Numbered from the stretch's first letter, positions 7,610 to 16,330 are shown. The stretch: DNA of 64,000 nt from Pseudomonas marincola (GCF_900116605.1 NZ_FPBC01000015.1:52837-116836), one strand, 5' to 3'. Notes: a model not told the origin generated them from the sequence alone. A program made the numbers and translations.

Positions 7610-8194
7610 ATGCGCCGCTTACTCCTTGCTGCTCCCTTCGTTCTGCTGCCATTGTTGGCTACCGCTCAAGAGCATGATCACACTGACCACGACAGCCTCC
7701 CCGCGCATGAGCATGGCTCGGCGCAGCTAAACGCGGCGCTCGACGAACACACTCTGGAACTTGAACTCAACAGTCCGGCAATGAACCTTTTGGGCTTTGA
7801 GCACGCGGCAAACTCTGCCGAGGATAAAGCCGTTGTTGCCGAAGTGGCACGCGCGCTGGCCGACCCGGTAACCTTGTTTGGTTTGCAAAACGGTAACTGC
7901 AGCGTCATCGAGCAAGACATTGACGGGCCTATGTTTGGCGGCCATGAAGAGCACGCGGAGCATGAACACAGCGCCGACGACAGCGACCATAAGCATGAAC
8001 ACGAACACGAACACAGCGATATTCACGCGCAGTACAGCTTCGACTGCAAACAACCCGAGGCCCTTGGTCAGCTGGATCTTGGCGGGCTGTTCAAGCGTTT
8101 CCCGGGCATGCACAAGATTCAACTGCAGATGATCGGCCCGGCAGGCCAGAAAGGTGCACAATTGGACCCGGCTAACGCGACTGCCAACTTTTAA
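7610..8194 (+). CDS. zrgA: ZrgA-family (DUF2796) periplasmic histidine-rich protein
   Basis: A 194-aa protein with a Sec signal (about residues 1-20, cleavage after LLATAQ). A short HDHTDHD motif occurs just after the signal, and a long run of alternating His/Glu/Asp lies at about residues 108-142, typical of a zinc buffer or chaperone. ZrgA of Vibrio is the periplasmic zinc-binding part of the ZrgABCDE importer, but none of its membrane partners is present; instead an FtsX-like ABC pair follows 39 nt downstream. A candidate Zur box precedes the gene. The symbol is by family only. Confidence 0.85.
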   Translation: MRRLLLAAPFVLLPLLATAQEHDHTDHDSLPAHEHGSAQLNAALDEHTLELELNSPAMNLLGFEHAANSAEDKAVVAEVARALADPVTLFGLQNGNCSVIEQDIDGPMFGGHEEHAEHEHSADDSDHKHEHEHEHSDIHAQYSFDCKQPEALGQLDLGGLFKRFPGMHKIQLQMIGPAGQKGAQLDPANATANF

Positions 8195-8233
8195 GCACAC
8201 CAAGCGAAGATCGGTCGGGGCAACTCGACCGAC

Positions 8234-8950
8234 ATGAACATGACCTCGACGTTGATTAGTTTGACCGACCTGGGCTTTGCCTGGCCCGGCCAGAATGAGC
8301 TGCTGGACATTCCGAGCCTGACCCTGCAACGCGGTGAGCGGCTGTTTCTCAGTGGCCCCAGCGGCAGCGGCAAAACCACCTTGCTGGGTTTGCTTGGCGG
8401 CGTACAAAAAGCCAGCCGTGGCACCGTCATGCTGCTCAACCAGGATCTCGGCGCCATGAGCGCCAGCGCACGGGATCGCTTTCGGGTGGATCACACCGGC
8501 TACATCTTCCAGCAGTTCAACCTGCTGCCTTTTTTGTCGGTGCGCGAAAACGTCGAATTGCCCTGCCACTTCTCGAAACTACGCAGCAGCCGCGCACGTT
8601 TTCGTCATGGCAGCGTTGCCAAGGCCGCGACTGAGCTGCTCGGCCATTTGGGCCTGGCGGATCGCGACTTGCTGGAACGCCGCGCCGACACCCTGTCGAT
8701 CGGTCAACAACAACGCGTGGCCGCCGCTCGCGCCCTGATCGGCCAGCCGGCGCTGGTGATTGCTGACGAGCCGACCTCGGCACTGGATGCCGACTCGCGT
8801 GAGCGCTTTCTGGAGTTGCTGTTCGCCGAGTGCGCCACGGCCGAATCCAGCCTGTTGTTTGTCAGCCACGACCAAAGTCTGGCCAAACATTTCGACCGCA
8901 CTGAATCGCTGGCATCGCTCAATCGCGTCAAGCGTGAGATGGAGAATTAA
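8234..8950 (+). CDS. ABC transporter ATP-binding protein, LolD/MacB type
   Basis: A 238-aa ATPase with Walker A GPSGSGKTT (residues 41-49), signature LSIGQQQR, Walker B ALVIADEP and the following switch His in FVSHD. It belongs to the LolD/MacB/FtsE group that pairs with FtsX-like permeases and usually drives extracytoplasmic conformational change rather than classic import. The partner permease begins 2 nt after its stop. The location after zrgA suggests a metal-linked role; the substrate is unknown. Confidence 0.93.
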   Translation: MNMTSTLISLTDLGFAWPGQNELLDIPSLTLQRGERLFLSGPSGSGKTTLLGLLGGVQKASRGTVMLLNQDLGAMSASARDRFRVDHTGYIFQQFNLLPFLSVRENVELPCHFSKLRSSRARFRHGSVAKAATELLGHLGLADRDLLERRADTLSIGQQQRVAAARALIGQPALVIADEPTSALDADSRERFLELLFAECATAESSLLFVSHDQSLAKHFDRTESLASLNRVKREMEN

Positions 8951-8952
8951 GC

Positions 8953-10218
8953 GTGTACCTATTTCGTCTGGCGCTGGCCAGTCTGGCCAACCGCCGCTTC
9001 ACCGCCTTGCTCACGGTATTCACCATTGCTCTGTCTGTTTGCCTGTTACTGGCGGTCGAGCGCGTGCGTACCGAGGCGCGCACCAGCTTTGCCAATACCA
9101 TCAGCGGTACCGACCTGATCGTGGGCGCACGTTCAGGCTCGATCAACCTGCTGCTCTACTCGGTTTTTCGCATCGGCAACGCCACCAACAATATCCGCTG
9201 GGACAGCTACGAAACCATCGCCAAGCACCCGCAAGTGAAGTGGGCAATTCCAATTTCACTGGGCGACTCGCATCGCGGCTATCGCGTAATGGGTACGTCC
9301 ACCGACTATTTCAGCCACTACCGCTACGGGCGCAAGCAAGCACTCGAACTGGCTCAGGGCCGCGCATTCGCCGATGATCCGTTCGAAGTCGTACTGGGCG
9401 CCGAGGTGGCCGAGGCGCTGCATTACAAGCTCAAGGACGAACTGGTCCTCGCGCACGGCATTGCCACCATCAGCCTGGTTAAACATGCCGACAAACCATT
9501 TCACGTCGTCGGCATTCTCAAGCGCACCGGCACGCCAGTAGACCGCACCCTGCATATTTCCCTGAGCGGCATGGAAGCACTGCATGTCGACTGGAAAAAC
9601 GGCATGCCAGCGCGCAAGGGTCAGGGCGTCAGCGCAGAACAAGTCCGCGCCATGGACCTGCAACCGCAGGCGATTACGGCCATGTTGCTGGGCCTGAAAA
9701 GCAGAATCGCAACCTTTGCCCTGCAACGCGAAATCAACGAATACCGTGGCGAGCCGTTGCTGGCGATTTTGCCGGGCGTGGCCCTGCAGGAACTCTGGAG
9801 CCTGATGAGTACGGCAGAAAAGGCACTATTTGTGGTGTCGCTGTTTGTCGTGCTGACCGGTTTGATCGGCATGCTCACCGCCATCCTGACCAGCCTTAAT
9901 GAACGCCGCCGCGAGATGGCCATTCTGCGCTCAGTCGGCGCCCGCCCGATCCACGTCGCCGGGTTGCTGATACTTGAAGCTTTCAGCCTGGCGCTGGCCG
10001 GTGTGGCGCTCGGCCTTGGCTTGCTTTACGTCGGCATCGCGCTGGCGCAAGGCTATGTGCAAGCCAATTACGGTTTGTACCTGCCGCTAAGCCTGCCGTC
10101 GCACTATGACTGGAGTCTGCTCGGCGCTATTCTCTGTGCTGCGTTGCTGATGGGCTGTATCCCGGCGTGGCGCGCATACCGTCAATCTCTGGCGGATGGC
10201 TTGTCCATTCACCTTTAA
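8953..10218 (+). CDS. FtsX-like ABC transporter permease
   Basis: A 421-aa permease with a GTG start and GGAG upstream. The topology is one N-terminal TM (about residues 13-33), a large periplasmic MacB-PCD-like domain (about 40-280), then three C-terminal TMs (about 290-315, 335-360, 385-405) with the conserved ERRREMAILRSVGA loop between them. This is the MacB/LolC arrangement. It lies between its ATPase and a secreted DUF3299 protein, so the complex probably works on a periplasmic or lipoprotein-like substrate. The exact function is unproven. Confidence 0.93.
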   Translation: MYLFRLALASLANRRFTALLTVFTIALSVCLLLAVERVRTEARTSFANTISGTDLIVGARSGSINLLLYSVFRIGNATNNIRWDSYETIAKHPQVKWAIPISLGDSHRGYRVMGTSTDYFSHYRYGRKQALELAQGRAFADDPFEVVLGAEVAEALHYKLKDELVLAHGIATISLVKHADKPFHVVGILKRTGTPVDRTLHISLSGMEALHVDWKNGMPARKGQGVSAEQVRAMDLQPQAITAMLLGLKSRIATFALQREINEYRGEPLLAILPGVALQELWSLMSTAEKALFVVSLFVVLTGLIGMLTAILTSLNERRREMAILRSVGARPIHVAGLLILEAFSLALAGVALGLGLLYVGIALAQGYVQANYGLYLPLSLPSHYDWSLLGAILCAALLMGCIPAWRAYRQSLADGLSIHL

Positions 10219-10236
10219 CCGTTACGAGCGCATCCG

Positions 10237-10767
10237 ATGCCACGCTTTATCACCGCCCTACTCCTGGCCAGCAGCTTGCTGGCGGCATCTGCCGCCAGCG
10301 CCAATCCGGTTCGCGAATTGATCTGGGACGACCTGATCCCGCCAGACGCGCCACCGGTAGCTGCGCAAATGGCGCCAATGCATGATCTCTCGCAACTTGC
10401 CAATGTGCTCGACGAGTCTGGTCCGGCAGCCAGTCAGCCGGCGCTCAATGCTCCCGTGGTCAAAGCGCTCGACGGTGAGAACATCCGCCTGCCCGGCTAC
10501 ATCGTGCCGCTGGATACCGACGATAACGGCGACGTTACAAGTTTTTTGCTCGTGCCCTATTTCGGCGCCTGCATCCACGTACCGCCACCACCGCCCAACC
10601 AGATCGTAATGGTCCGCAGCCAGAAGCCCGTGAAAATGGAGTCGCTGTATCAGCCGTTCTGGATCGAAGGCAAAGTCAAAGTTGAAAGCGCCAGCAGCGA
10701 AATAGCCGACGCCGGCTACCAATTGCAAGCCAGCAAAATCTACCCCTACGAATTACCGGACAGCTAA
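10237..10767 (+). CDS. DUF3299 secreted protein
   Basis: A 176-aa protein with a clear Sec signal (MPRFITALLLAS..., cleavage after ASA near residue 22). The mature part has the DUF3299 pattern: REL.WDDLIPP near the start, LPGYIVPLD, LVPYFGACIHVPPPPPNQIV and a final YPYELP-type strand. The conserved Cys-Ile-His with the proline run suggests a metal-handling site (inference). It is the last gene of the zrgA operon, 18 nt after the permease. Confidence 0.88.
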   Translation: MPRFITALLLASSLLAASAASANPVRELIWDDLIPPDAPPVAAQMAPMHDLSQLANVLDESGPAASQPALNAPVVKALDGENIRLPGYIVPLDTDDNGDVTSFLLVPYFGACIHVPPPPPNQIVMVRSQKPVKMESLYQPFWIEGKVKVESASSEIADAGYQLQASKIYPYELPDS

Positions 10768-10809
10768 TCCCTACAACTGTCACCAACCGGCTCATGCCTC
10801 ACACAACCG

Positions 10810-11386
10810 GGACTGGTACACCCCACAGATCGCCGTGACGGTTTACCCTGCGGGTTAACCATCCTCCGTCGGGATTCCAGTGGAATACCATTCACCCCAC
10901 AAACCGGAGGATGGATAGCGGAGCTTCGCGACGCAATCCGTCAGGCGATATATGCATCGACGCATAAACCCACCCGCGGCAATTGACCGGCGCGCCGACC
11001 GAACAAAAACCGGAATGGGTACATCCCACAGATTGCCATGACGGTTTACCCTGCGGGTTAACCATCCTCCGTCGAGAAGGTCACCGCGGTATTCGACTCA
11101 CACCACAAACCGGAGGATGGATAGCGGAGCTCCGCGACGCAATCCGTCAGGCGATTTATGCATCGACGCATAAACCAATCCTCGGCAATCGACCGGCGCG
11201 CCGACCGCGCAAAAATCCGGAATGGGTACATCCCCGAAGATCGTCATGACGGTTTACCCTGCGGGTTAACCATCCTCCGTCGAGGTGCCGGTGGAATACG
11301 ATTCACACCACAAACCGGAGGATGGATAGCGGAGCTTGGCGACGCAATCCGTCAGGCGATTTATGCACCAACGCATAAACCACCCA
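10810..11386. repeat. three tandem ~205-bp elements with internal inverted repeats
   Basis: Three imperfect copies begin at about 10810, 11013 and 11219 (period 203-208 nt). Each has GTTTACCCTGCGGGTTAACC, then CCATCCTCCG paired with CGGAGGATGG about 36-50 nt later (10859/10905, 11062/11111, 11270/11326), then a second imperfect hairpin GGATAGCG...CGCAATCC, and ends near CGCATAAACC. The block fills the 630-nt gap between the convergent zrgA operon and TonB cluster. Short reading frames crossing it differ between copies and lack ribosome sites, so I call no gene here. It resembles an intergenic palindromic repeat family rather than CRISPR. Confidence 0.9.
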
Positions 11387-11401
11387 CCCCGCACGCGCGG
11401 C

Positions 11402-12496
11402 TTAACGGTTGCTGAGCAGGTTTGAGTCTTCGGCGAAGCTCAGTTCGCTTTCGGCCCAGCGTCGCCAGTCATTGACGGTTTTACGATTGGCGCCGCCCGC
11501 TTCGGCCTTTTTCAGTGCCGCGAGGCCGGCCTTCCAATGCGCCTGCTCCATTTGCAGTTGCGCGACCTTCAGCCAGTGCTGGCCGCTGCCGCTGTTTTTG
11601 GCCAGTTGCTGGAATACCTGCACGGCCTTTTGGCGATCACGCGCTTGCCACCAGAGGCTGCCCAAACGCTCTTCGCGAGCACTGCTGCGCTGCAGATAAC
11701 CTTGTTCAAGCATGCCTTGCAGCAAGGTTGCGCCCTGCCATGGCTGGTCCGCTGCACTGGCCATCAGCACCAGATTATCCAACTCGCTGGCTTTGAACCG
11801 CAGCCCTTTGCGGTAAGCCGCACGCAAGGTCGCCAGGGCGCGCTCAGGTTTGCCGCTAATTTGCTCAAGCGCTGCCAACTGCCGCCATTGCTGCACATCA
11901 TTGACGTGACGTTTGAGCAACTGACGCTGCCAGTTTTCGGCAGCTGGATAGCGCTTTAACTGTGCATTCATGGAAACCAGAAACTGCAGCCAGCTGTCGG
12001 CAGCCTTCGGATTGGCTTTGACGTAGCGCTCGGCTAAAGGCAGTGCCTTGGCTGGTTGCCCGGCGCCCTGATACGCCTGCACCAGCATTTGCAGCTGCTC
12101 TTCATTGGCCTTGGCCTGAAGCGGTGACAGCAAGCTGATGACTTGCTTGTAGCGCTTTTCGACCAGATTCAGCCGTGCCAGATTGATGGTCTCGGTGGCA
12201 CTTTGTTCAGCGTCTAAATGTTTGCTCTTGAGCGCTTTATCAAGCAACTCGATGGCTTGCGCGTTGTTGCCCTCGGCCCAGGCCAGATAACCCCGGCTGC
12301 GCCATAGCAAGGCTTGCTCAAGCGTATCGGGCGCTGCTTTGGCGCCATCCAGTGCGCGCTTGGCGGCGGAGTAATTACCCTGCTGCTGAGCCGCTTGCGC
12401 CGTATTCAGCGCCTTCAACACAGAGGGATCAACTGATTGCGCAGCCTGTGTCGCTGACGCCCAAACCAAAGCAGTCAAAAACAGTAAACGATACAT
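11402..12496 (-). CDS. TPR protein of the TtpC-TonB system
   Basis: A 364-aa secreted protein: signal peptide MYRLLFLTALVWASATQA, then tandem TPR-like helices through the whole chain (for example AQQQGNYSAAKRALDGA and LLWRSRGYLAWAEGNNAQAIELLDKAL). It is the last gene of a six-gene unit and its ATG lies inside the tonB stop region (1-2 nt apart). TPR proteins occupy this place in Vibrio/Shewanella TonB2 clusters, where they are thought to aid TonB or receptor contacts in the periplasm. Confidence 0.88.
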   Translation of the reverse strand: MYRLLFLTALVWASATQAAQSVDPSVLKALNTAQAAQQQGNYSAAKRALDGAKAAPDTLEQALLWRSRGYLAWAEGNNAQAIELLDKALKSKHLDAEQSATETINLARLNLVEKRYKQVISLLSPLQAKANEEQLQMLVQAYQGAGQPAKALPLAERYVKANPKAADSWLQFLVSMNAQLKRYPAAENWQRQLLKRHVNDVQQWRQLAALEQISGKPERALATLRAAYRKGLRFKASELDNLVLMASAADQPWQGATLLQGMLEQGYLQRSSAREERLGSLWWQARDRQKAVQVFQQLAKNSGSGQHWLKVAQLQMEQAHWKAGLAALKKAEAGGANRKTVNDWRRWAESELSFAEDSNLLSNR

Positions 12497-12497
12497 A

Positions 12498-13187
12498 TCA
12501 GCCTTTCCCCTCTAAACGAAAGTACAAGGTTTTTACCGCCTCACGGGACACTGCCAGACCGCTCTCCGTGCGCGGCGCAAAACGCCAGCGCACGGCGGCG
12601 CGACGCGCTACACGTTCAAATACGTTGGCAGGCTCAGCCTCAAGCACCCGCACATTTTCGACCTTGCCGGCGCGGGTGATGGTAAAGGCCAATTTGACGT
12701 GCCCCTGAATCCCGCGCTGCAAGGCATAACGCGGATATTCCGGACGCACATCATTGAGCGGCATCACTTCGCTTTCCGGCCCACCCGCAGCAGCGCCGGA
12801 ATCAGCTGGGACGGCAGGTGCAGCCGCTGGCGCTACCGCTGCTGCGCTCAGGCCGGTCAGACTTGGTGCGGGTGCAACACTGACGCTGACGCCAGCACTC
12901 AGGCTCGGCATCGGCATATCCAGCGCCGGCAAGCTTGCGCTTGGCGTGGCCGCGACCGGCGTTGGCGGAGTCGGCGGCTGAGGTGTTTGTGGCTGCGGCG
13001 GTTGCGGCGCTTGCTGGCGGGTACGCGACTCGGGGCTGCTGGTGTCGGTGTCCATGCGCACGAAGTTGGCGACCGATACCGGCTCATCCGATGGCTGGCT
13101 GTGTGGCGGCGCAACCATGTACAGCATCAAGCCGAACAGACCCAGCGCGACCAGACACGCGGCGGCTAATGATCCGAGTAAACGCAT
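12498..13187 (-). CDS. tonB: TonB-family energy transducer
   Basis: A 229-aa protein: N-terminal membrane anchor (about residues 5-28), a Pro/Gln/Thr-rich spacer (about 45-75), an Ala-rich stretch, and the C-terminal TonB domain (about 145-226) with the RPEYP motif and GHVKLAFTITRAGKVENV. It carries proton-motive force from ExbB/ExbD to outer-membrane receptors. The ATG at 13187 overlaps the exbD stop (TGATG); the TTG at 13190 is less likely. The short form fits a TonB2-type rather than the main TonB1. Confidence 0.92.
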   Translation of the reverse strand: MRLLGSLAAACLVALGLFGLMLYMVAPPHSQPSDEPVSVANFVRMDTDTSSPESRTRQQAPQPPQPQTPQPPTPPTPVAATPSASLPALDMPMPSLSAGVSVSVAPAPSLTGLSAAAVAPAAAPAVPADSGAAAGGPESEVMPLNDVRPEYPRYALQRGIQGHVKLAFTITRAGKVENVRVLEAEPANVFERVARRAAVRWRFAPRTESGLAVSREAVKTLYFRLEGKG

Positions 13188-13597
13188 CAAAGCGCTCCCG
13201 AACTGGCCGCCAGCGCTACGTCTTGCACACCGGCCAGACGCGCCTGATCCATCACCTGCACCACCAGACCGGTACGTGCATCCTGGTCAGCCTGCACCAC
13301 CACCGAACCTTCCGGCTGGTCGACCCGCATGCGCTCAATGTGCGCACGCACGCTGCGTACATCCACCACCTTTTTATCCATCCACACCTGCCCGTCGGCA
13401 GTCACCGCGATCAGGATATTGCCCTTGTCCTGCGGATTGGCCGTTTCGGCTTGTGGACGCTGCACTTCGACACCCGACTCCTTGATAAAGGAGCTGGTGA
13501 CGATGAAGAAAATCAGCATGATGAAAACCACATCGAGCATCGGTGTGAGGTCGATGCCGGTGTCTTCGTCTTGCTGATGGTGACGACGCATTCTCAT
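13187..13597 (-). CDS. exbD: biopolymer transport protein ExbD
   Basis: A 136-aa protein with one TM segment (about residues 20-42). Asp22 in the PMLDVVFIML motif is the proton-carrying residue of ExbD/TolR proteins, and the periplasmic domain follows. It forms the motor with ExbB in the inner membrane. The gene lies between exbB (11 nt upstream) and tonB (overlapping). Confidence 0.93.
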   Translation of the reverse strand: MRMRRHHQQDEDTGIDLTPMLDVVFIMLIFFIVTSSFIKESGVEVQRPQAETANPQDKGNILIAVTADGQVWMDKKVVDVRSVRAHIERMRVDQPEGSVVVQADQDARTGLVVQVMDQARLAGVQDVALAASSGAL

Positions 13598-13608
13598 GAT
13601 GATCTATC

Positions 13609-14157
13609 TCAGTCGTGACGCAGCTGGTCAGCCAGCCGCTCAATAGCCTGGCGGGCGTCACGTTCAAGACGCGCCAGGCTGAACAATCCACTAATCGCCA
13701 ACACCATGCCGGCCATCGTCGGCAGTGTTGCCTGCCAGACGCCCGCCGCCATGCCGCGCGGATTACCGCTGCCGTTAATGGCCAGCACATCGAACACCGC
13801 AACCATGCCGCTCACTGTGCCCAGCAGGCCGAGCAACGGGTACATGGCCACCAGCGTTTTGCTCAGGCGCAGCGGGCCCATCAGTTGCTCGCGGGCTTGC
13901 GCAAGCCAGGCGCTGCGTACCGAGCGCTGCCAGTTTTCTGCGCTTTCCTGCTGCATCGCTTGCCACGCATGCAAGCGCTCAGTGGCCCATTGCGGGAAAA
14001 CCCGGCGAATAAACCACAGGCGCTCGAAAGCAAGCGTCCAGAACAACACGCACAACCCCGCCAACGCCCACATCACAACGCCGCCCGCCTGCATGAAATC
14101 GAGCAAGGCGTAACCGCTGTCGGTCAGACGCAGCCACAGGCCGTAGACTTCACTCAC
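13609..14157 (-). CDS. exbB: MotA/TolQ/ExbB proton channel (ExbB2-like)
   Basis: A 182-aa protein with TM helices at about residues 24-45, 95-120 and 138-160, the middle one with the family motif YPLLGLLGTVSGMV. The start is GTG at 14157, where GTGAGTGA overlaps the ttpC stop by 8 nt; the TTG at 14187 lies inside ttpC without a ribosome site. It is the small ExbB of the operon and works with the larger TtpC-like channel next door. Confidence 0.9.
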   Translation of the reverse strand: MSEVYGLWLRLTDSGYALLDFMQAGGVVMWALAGLCVLFWTLAFERLWFIRRVFPQWATERLHAWQAMQQESAENWQRSVRSAWLAQAREQLMGPLRLSKTLVAMYPLLGLLGTVSGMVAVFDVLAINGSGNPRGMAAGVWQATLPTMAGMVLAISGLFSLARLERDARQAIERLADQLRHD

Positions 14158-15511
14158 GACGCGGTGCTCCGGACAAATGCAGGGCAATCAGGCCGGCGCT
14201 TTGTTGCTCAAGCAGTTGGATCAGATTTTTGCTGCGGCTGGCCAGCAAGGTGTGCAGGAACAGCAGCGGAATTGCCACCAACAAGCCCAGCACGGTGGTG
14301 ACCAGCGCCTGCGAAATACCATCGGCCATTAGTCGCGAGTCGCCGCCACCGCCCTGAGTAATCGCCTGGAAGGTGACGATCATCCCGGTGACCGTACCCA
14401 GCAAACCCAGCAGCGGCGCAACAGCACTCAGCAGCTTGAGCAGGCCCTGGCCTTTCTCCAGCGGCGGGGTTTCGAGCATGATCGCCTCGTCGAGTTTCAG
14501 CTCCAGCGTTTCCAGATCCGACAGCTGCGGCTTGGCGCCGAGCACACCAATCACCCGGCCCAGCGGATTGTCATCACGCGGTGCACTCAGGTCACGCATC
14601 TGCGCACTCACGCCACGTCCGGCGCGCCCCAGAACAGCCATGCGCCACAGCGCAAGCAGCAAACCAACAACGCCCAGCGCGACAATCACCCATCCCACCA
14701 GACCGCCTTGCTGCAAGCGATCCCACGGCGTCGGTTGACGCTGCAACTGCGCCAGCAAGGTGCCCCGAGTCGGGTCAATCGGCAGTACGCCCAAGGCCTC
14801 TTTGCTTTGCAGGTAATCACTCACCAGCGCTTGCCCGGAAGGCTGACGCGCCGGAGTCAGGAGGTTCTGGGTGTCGGCATCGAAACGCAGGAATGCATTG
14901 TCGTCGAACGCCGAAAACGCCCCAACGCGCAGCACCTGCTTCTCGCTGCGCGTGCCGTCGGCAGCAACAACCGGCAACTTCACCCGTGCAACCTGACCAC
15001 TCGCGGTAAGGTCTTCAAGCAGCAGCATCCAATAAGCTTCGAGATCTTGCGCGGCCGGCAAGGTGCGGCTTTTCGCCAGATTATTCAGACGCTCCAGACG
15101 CTCGGGGAATTGCGCATTAAGCAGGCTGTCTTGCCATTGCCCGGCCACATCGCCAGCGCTCTGACGGACCACGCCGAACAGCTCGCCCAAGTGACCTACG
15201 CGTTGGTTGAGCAGTTTTTCCTGCTCTGCCAACTGGGTTTCCTGAAGGTCGAATTCGGCTTTCAAGCGAGCCGCTTCGGCTTGCTGCTGGCTCAGTGCCG
15301 CCTTGGCTTTACTGAGCATTTGCGCACGCTCAGCGCTTTCGCTGATAAACGCCTTTTCGCGCGCCTGCATAGCCGTTACTTCACTGGCACGATCACTGCG
15401 AATGCGTTGCAGCAATTGTTCAGGGCTGAGTACTTCGTTGGCCGAGGCCATTATTGGCAGCAGGCTGAGCAAGAGCGCGCCGAGCAGATTTCGCTGAATG
15501 ACAGGACGCAT
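14150..15511 (-). CDS. ttpC: TtpC-like MotA/TolQ/ExbB family protein
   Basis: A 453-aa protein: signal peptide (about residues 1-24), a long periplasmic coiled coil (about 30-130, rich in Glu/Ala/Gln/Leu), a first TM (about 275-295, VGWVIVALGVVGLLLALW), then the ExbB core with LLGLLGTVTGMIVTF (about 368-388) and a last TM (about 402-425). This architecture is that of TtpC, which Vibrio TonB2 systems need for iron-siderophore uptake. The ATG overlaps the DUF3450 stop (TAATG). The symbol is by architecture and context. Confidence 0.88.
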   Translation of the reverse strand: MRPVIQRNLLGALLLSLLPIMASANEVLSPEQLLQRIRSDRASEVTAMQAREKAFISESAERAQMLSKAKAALSQQQAEAARLKAEFDLQETQLAEQEKLLNQRVGHLGELFGVVRQSAGDVAGQWQDSLLNAQFPERLERLNNLAKSRTLPAAQDLEAYWMLLLEDLTASGQVARVKLPVVAADGTRSEKQVLRVGAFSAFDDNAFLRFDADTQNLLTPARQPSGQALVSDYLQSKEALGVLPIDPTRGTLLAQLQRQPTPWDRLQQGGLVGWVIVALGVVGLLLALWRMAVLGRAGRGVSAQMRDLSAPRDDNPLGRVIGVLGAKPQLSDLETLELKLDEAIMLETPPLEKGQGLLKLLSAVAPLLGLLGTVTGMIVTFQAITQGGGGDSRLMADGISQALVTTVLGLLVAIPLLFLHTLLASRSKNLIQLLEQQSAGLIALHLSGAPRRE

Positions 15512-16278
15512 TAATGGCTCTCCCCAACCAAGGTTTTGACAGGTAACTCAAGCAACGCCGGCGCCTCTTCCTGACGGGCAATCGCCAACGCCTGGTGCAA
15601 CGGACGCCGTGCAGCGTTATCGAGCACCTGCCAGCTTTGTGCCTGCGGATTCCACCAGCCACTTTCACGGCCGTCGAGTGTTTGGTAATAAAGCATTGCG
15701 CGCCCCAGGCGCAGGAACTCGACATTGCGCGTGCCGCCCTCTACAGGCAGCTCACCACGCCAGGCTTCAAGCGTGCGACCGTAATCGCTCTCGACTTGAT
15801 AAGCCTCCAGAATGCGCCGGTATTTTTCCGCCAGACTGATGTCGGCTCGCGGCATCATTTCCTCAAGTTGAGCGAGGCGATCTGCACGCTCTTGCGGCAA
15901 GAACGGTACGTCGGCCGCAATGAACTCACCCAGCACCTCAACCATTTGCCGCATCAACGGCGTCACGGCTTCCTGCGTGCGCTCGATCCCGTCGAGTTGG
16001 GCCTGATAACCCTCAAGCTCTTTGCGCTGAGCTTCAACCAGTTCGCGCAGTTGTTGGTTGTAGCCTTTCAGGGCTTCGGCTTGTTGTACGGCATCGCGGT
16101 ACTCACCGAGCATTTCACGGCTGCTGTCATCAAGCTTTTCGATGCGCGCTTGCGAGGCTTTGGCGTCTTGAGCCAGCCCTTGGCTTTCATCGAGTGCATT
16201 GTCGAGCGGTGCCGCAACGAGCGTGCCGCTAGATAGCAGCATGGCCGCAATGAGCGCACGAAGAGGATGGGGGTTCAT
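15511..16278 (-). CDS. DUF3450 periplasmic coiled-coil protein
   Basis: A 255-aa protein with signal peptide MNPHPLRALIAAMLLSSG..., a coiled coil at about residues 25-100 and a C-terminal DUF3450 region containing RLGRAMLYYQTLDGRESGWW. It is the usual first gene of TtpC-type TonB clusters. The ATG at 16278 has AAGGA upstream; the longer in-frame version would run into the Fur-like box. It probably interacts with the TtpC coiled coil (inference). Confidence 0.9.
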   Translation of the reverse strand: MNPHPLRALIAAMLLSSGTLVAAPLDNALDESQGLAQDAKASQARIEKLDDSSREMLGEYRDAVQQAEALKGYNQQLRELVEAQRKELEGYQAQLDGIERTQEAVTPLMRQMVEVLGEFIAADVPFLPQERADRLAQLEEMMPRADISLAEKYRRILEAYQVESDYGRTLEAWRGELPVEGGTRNVEFLRLGRAMLYYQTLDGRESGWWNPQAQSWQVLDNAARRPLHQALAIARQEEAPALLELPVKTLVGESH

Positions 16279-16311
16279 GCAGTTTCCTTGACAGATACGC
16301 GAAGTACTAAA

Positions 16312-16330
16312 GATAACCATTATCATCTAG
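16312..16330 (-). promoter_or_regulatory. candidate Fur box for the TonB cluster
   Basis: On the minus strand GATAATGGTTATC matches the two inner-outer hexamers of the Fur consensus (GATAAT 6 of 6, ATTATC 5 of 6); the outer third hexamer is poor. The site ends 34 nt before the DUF3450 ATG. Repression by Fur-Fe would fit a TonB system for iron uptake. Confidence 0.65.

Noticed and set aside
7488..7652. N-terminal extension of the small minus-strand gene at 7134
   Set aside because: It would cross the Zur-like box and the zrgA promoter and has no ribosome site; the ATG at 7487 has GGAGGT at good distance.
7970..8035. CAT/GAA-rich tract in zrgA as a DNA repeat element
   Set aside because: It encodes the His/Glu metal-binding run and stays in frame; it is protein low complexity, not a separate repeat.
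10810..11386. CRISPR array
   Set aside because: There are only three units of about 205 bp with no short repeat/spacer pattern and no cas genes.
10983..11415. Two short open frames over the tandem repeats, whose products share HDGLPCGLTILRR
   Set aside because: The likeness comes from the DNA repeat itself; the frames start in different places in each copy, lack ribosome sites and overlap the next gene end.
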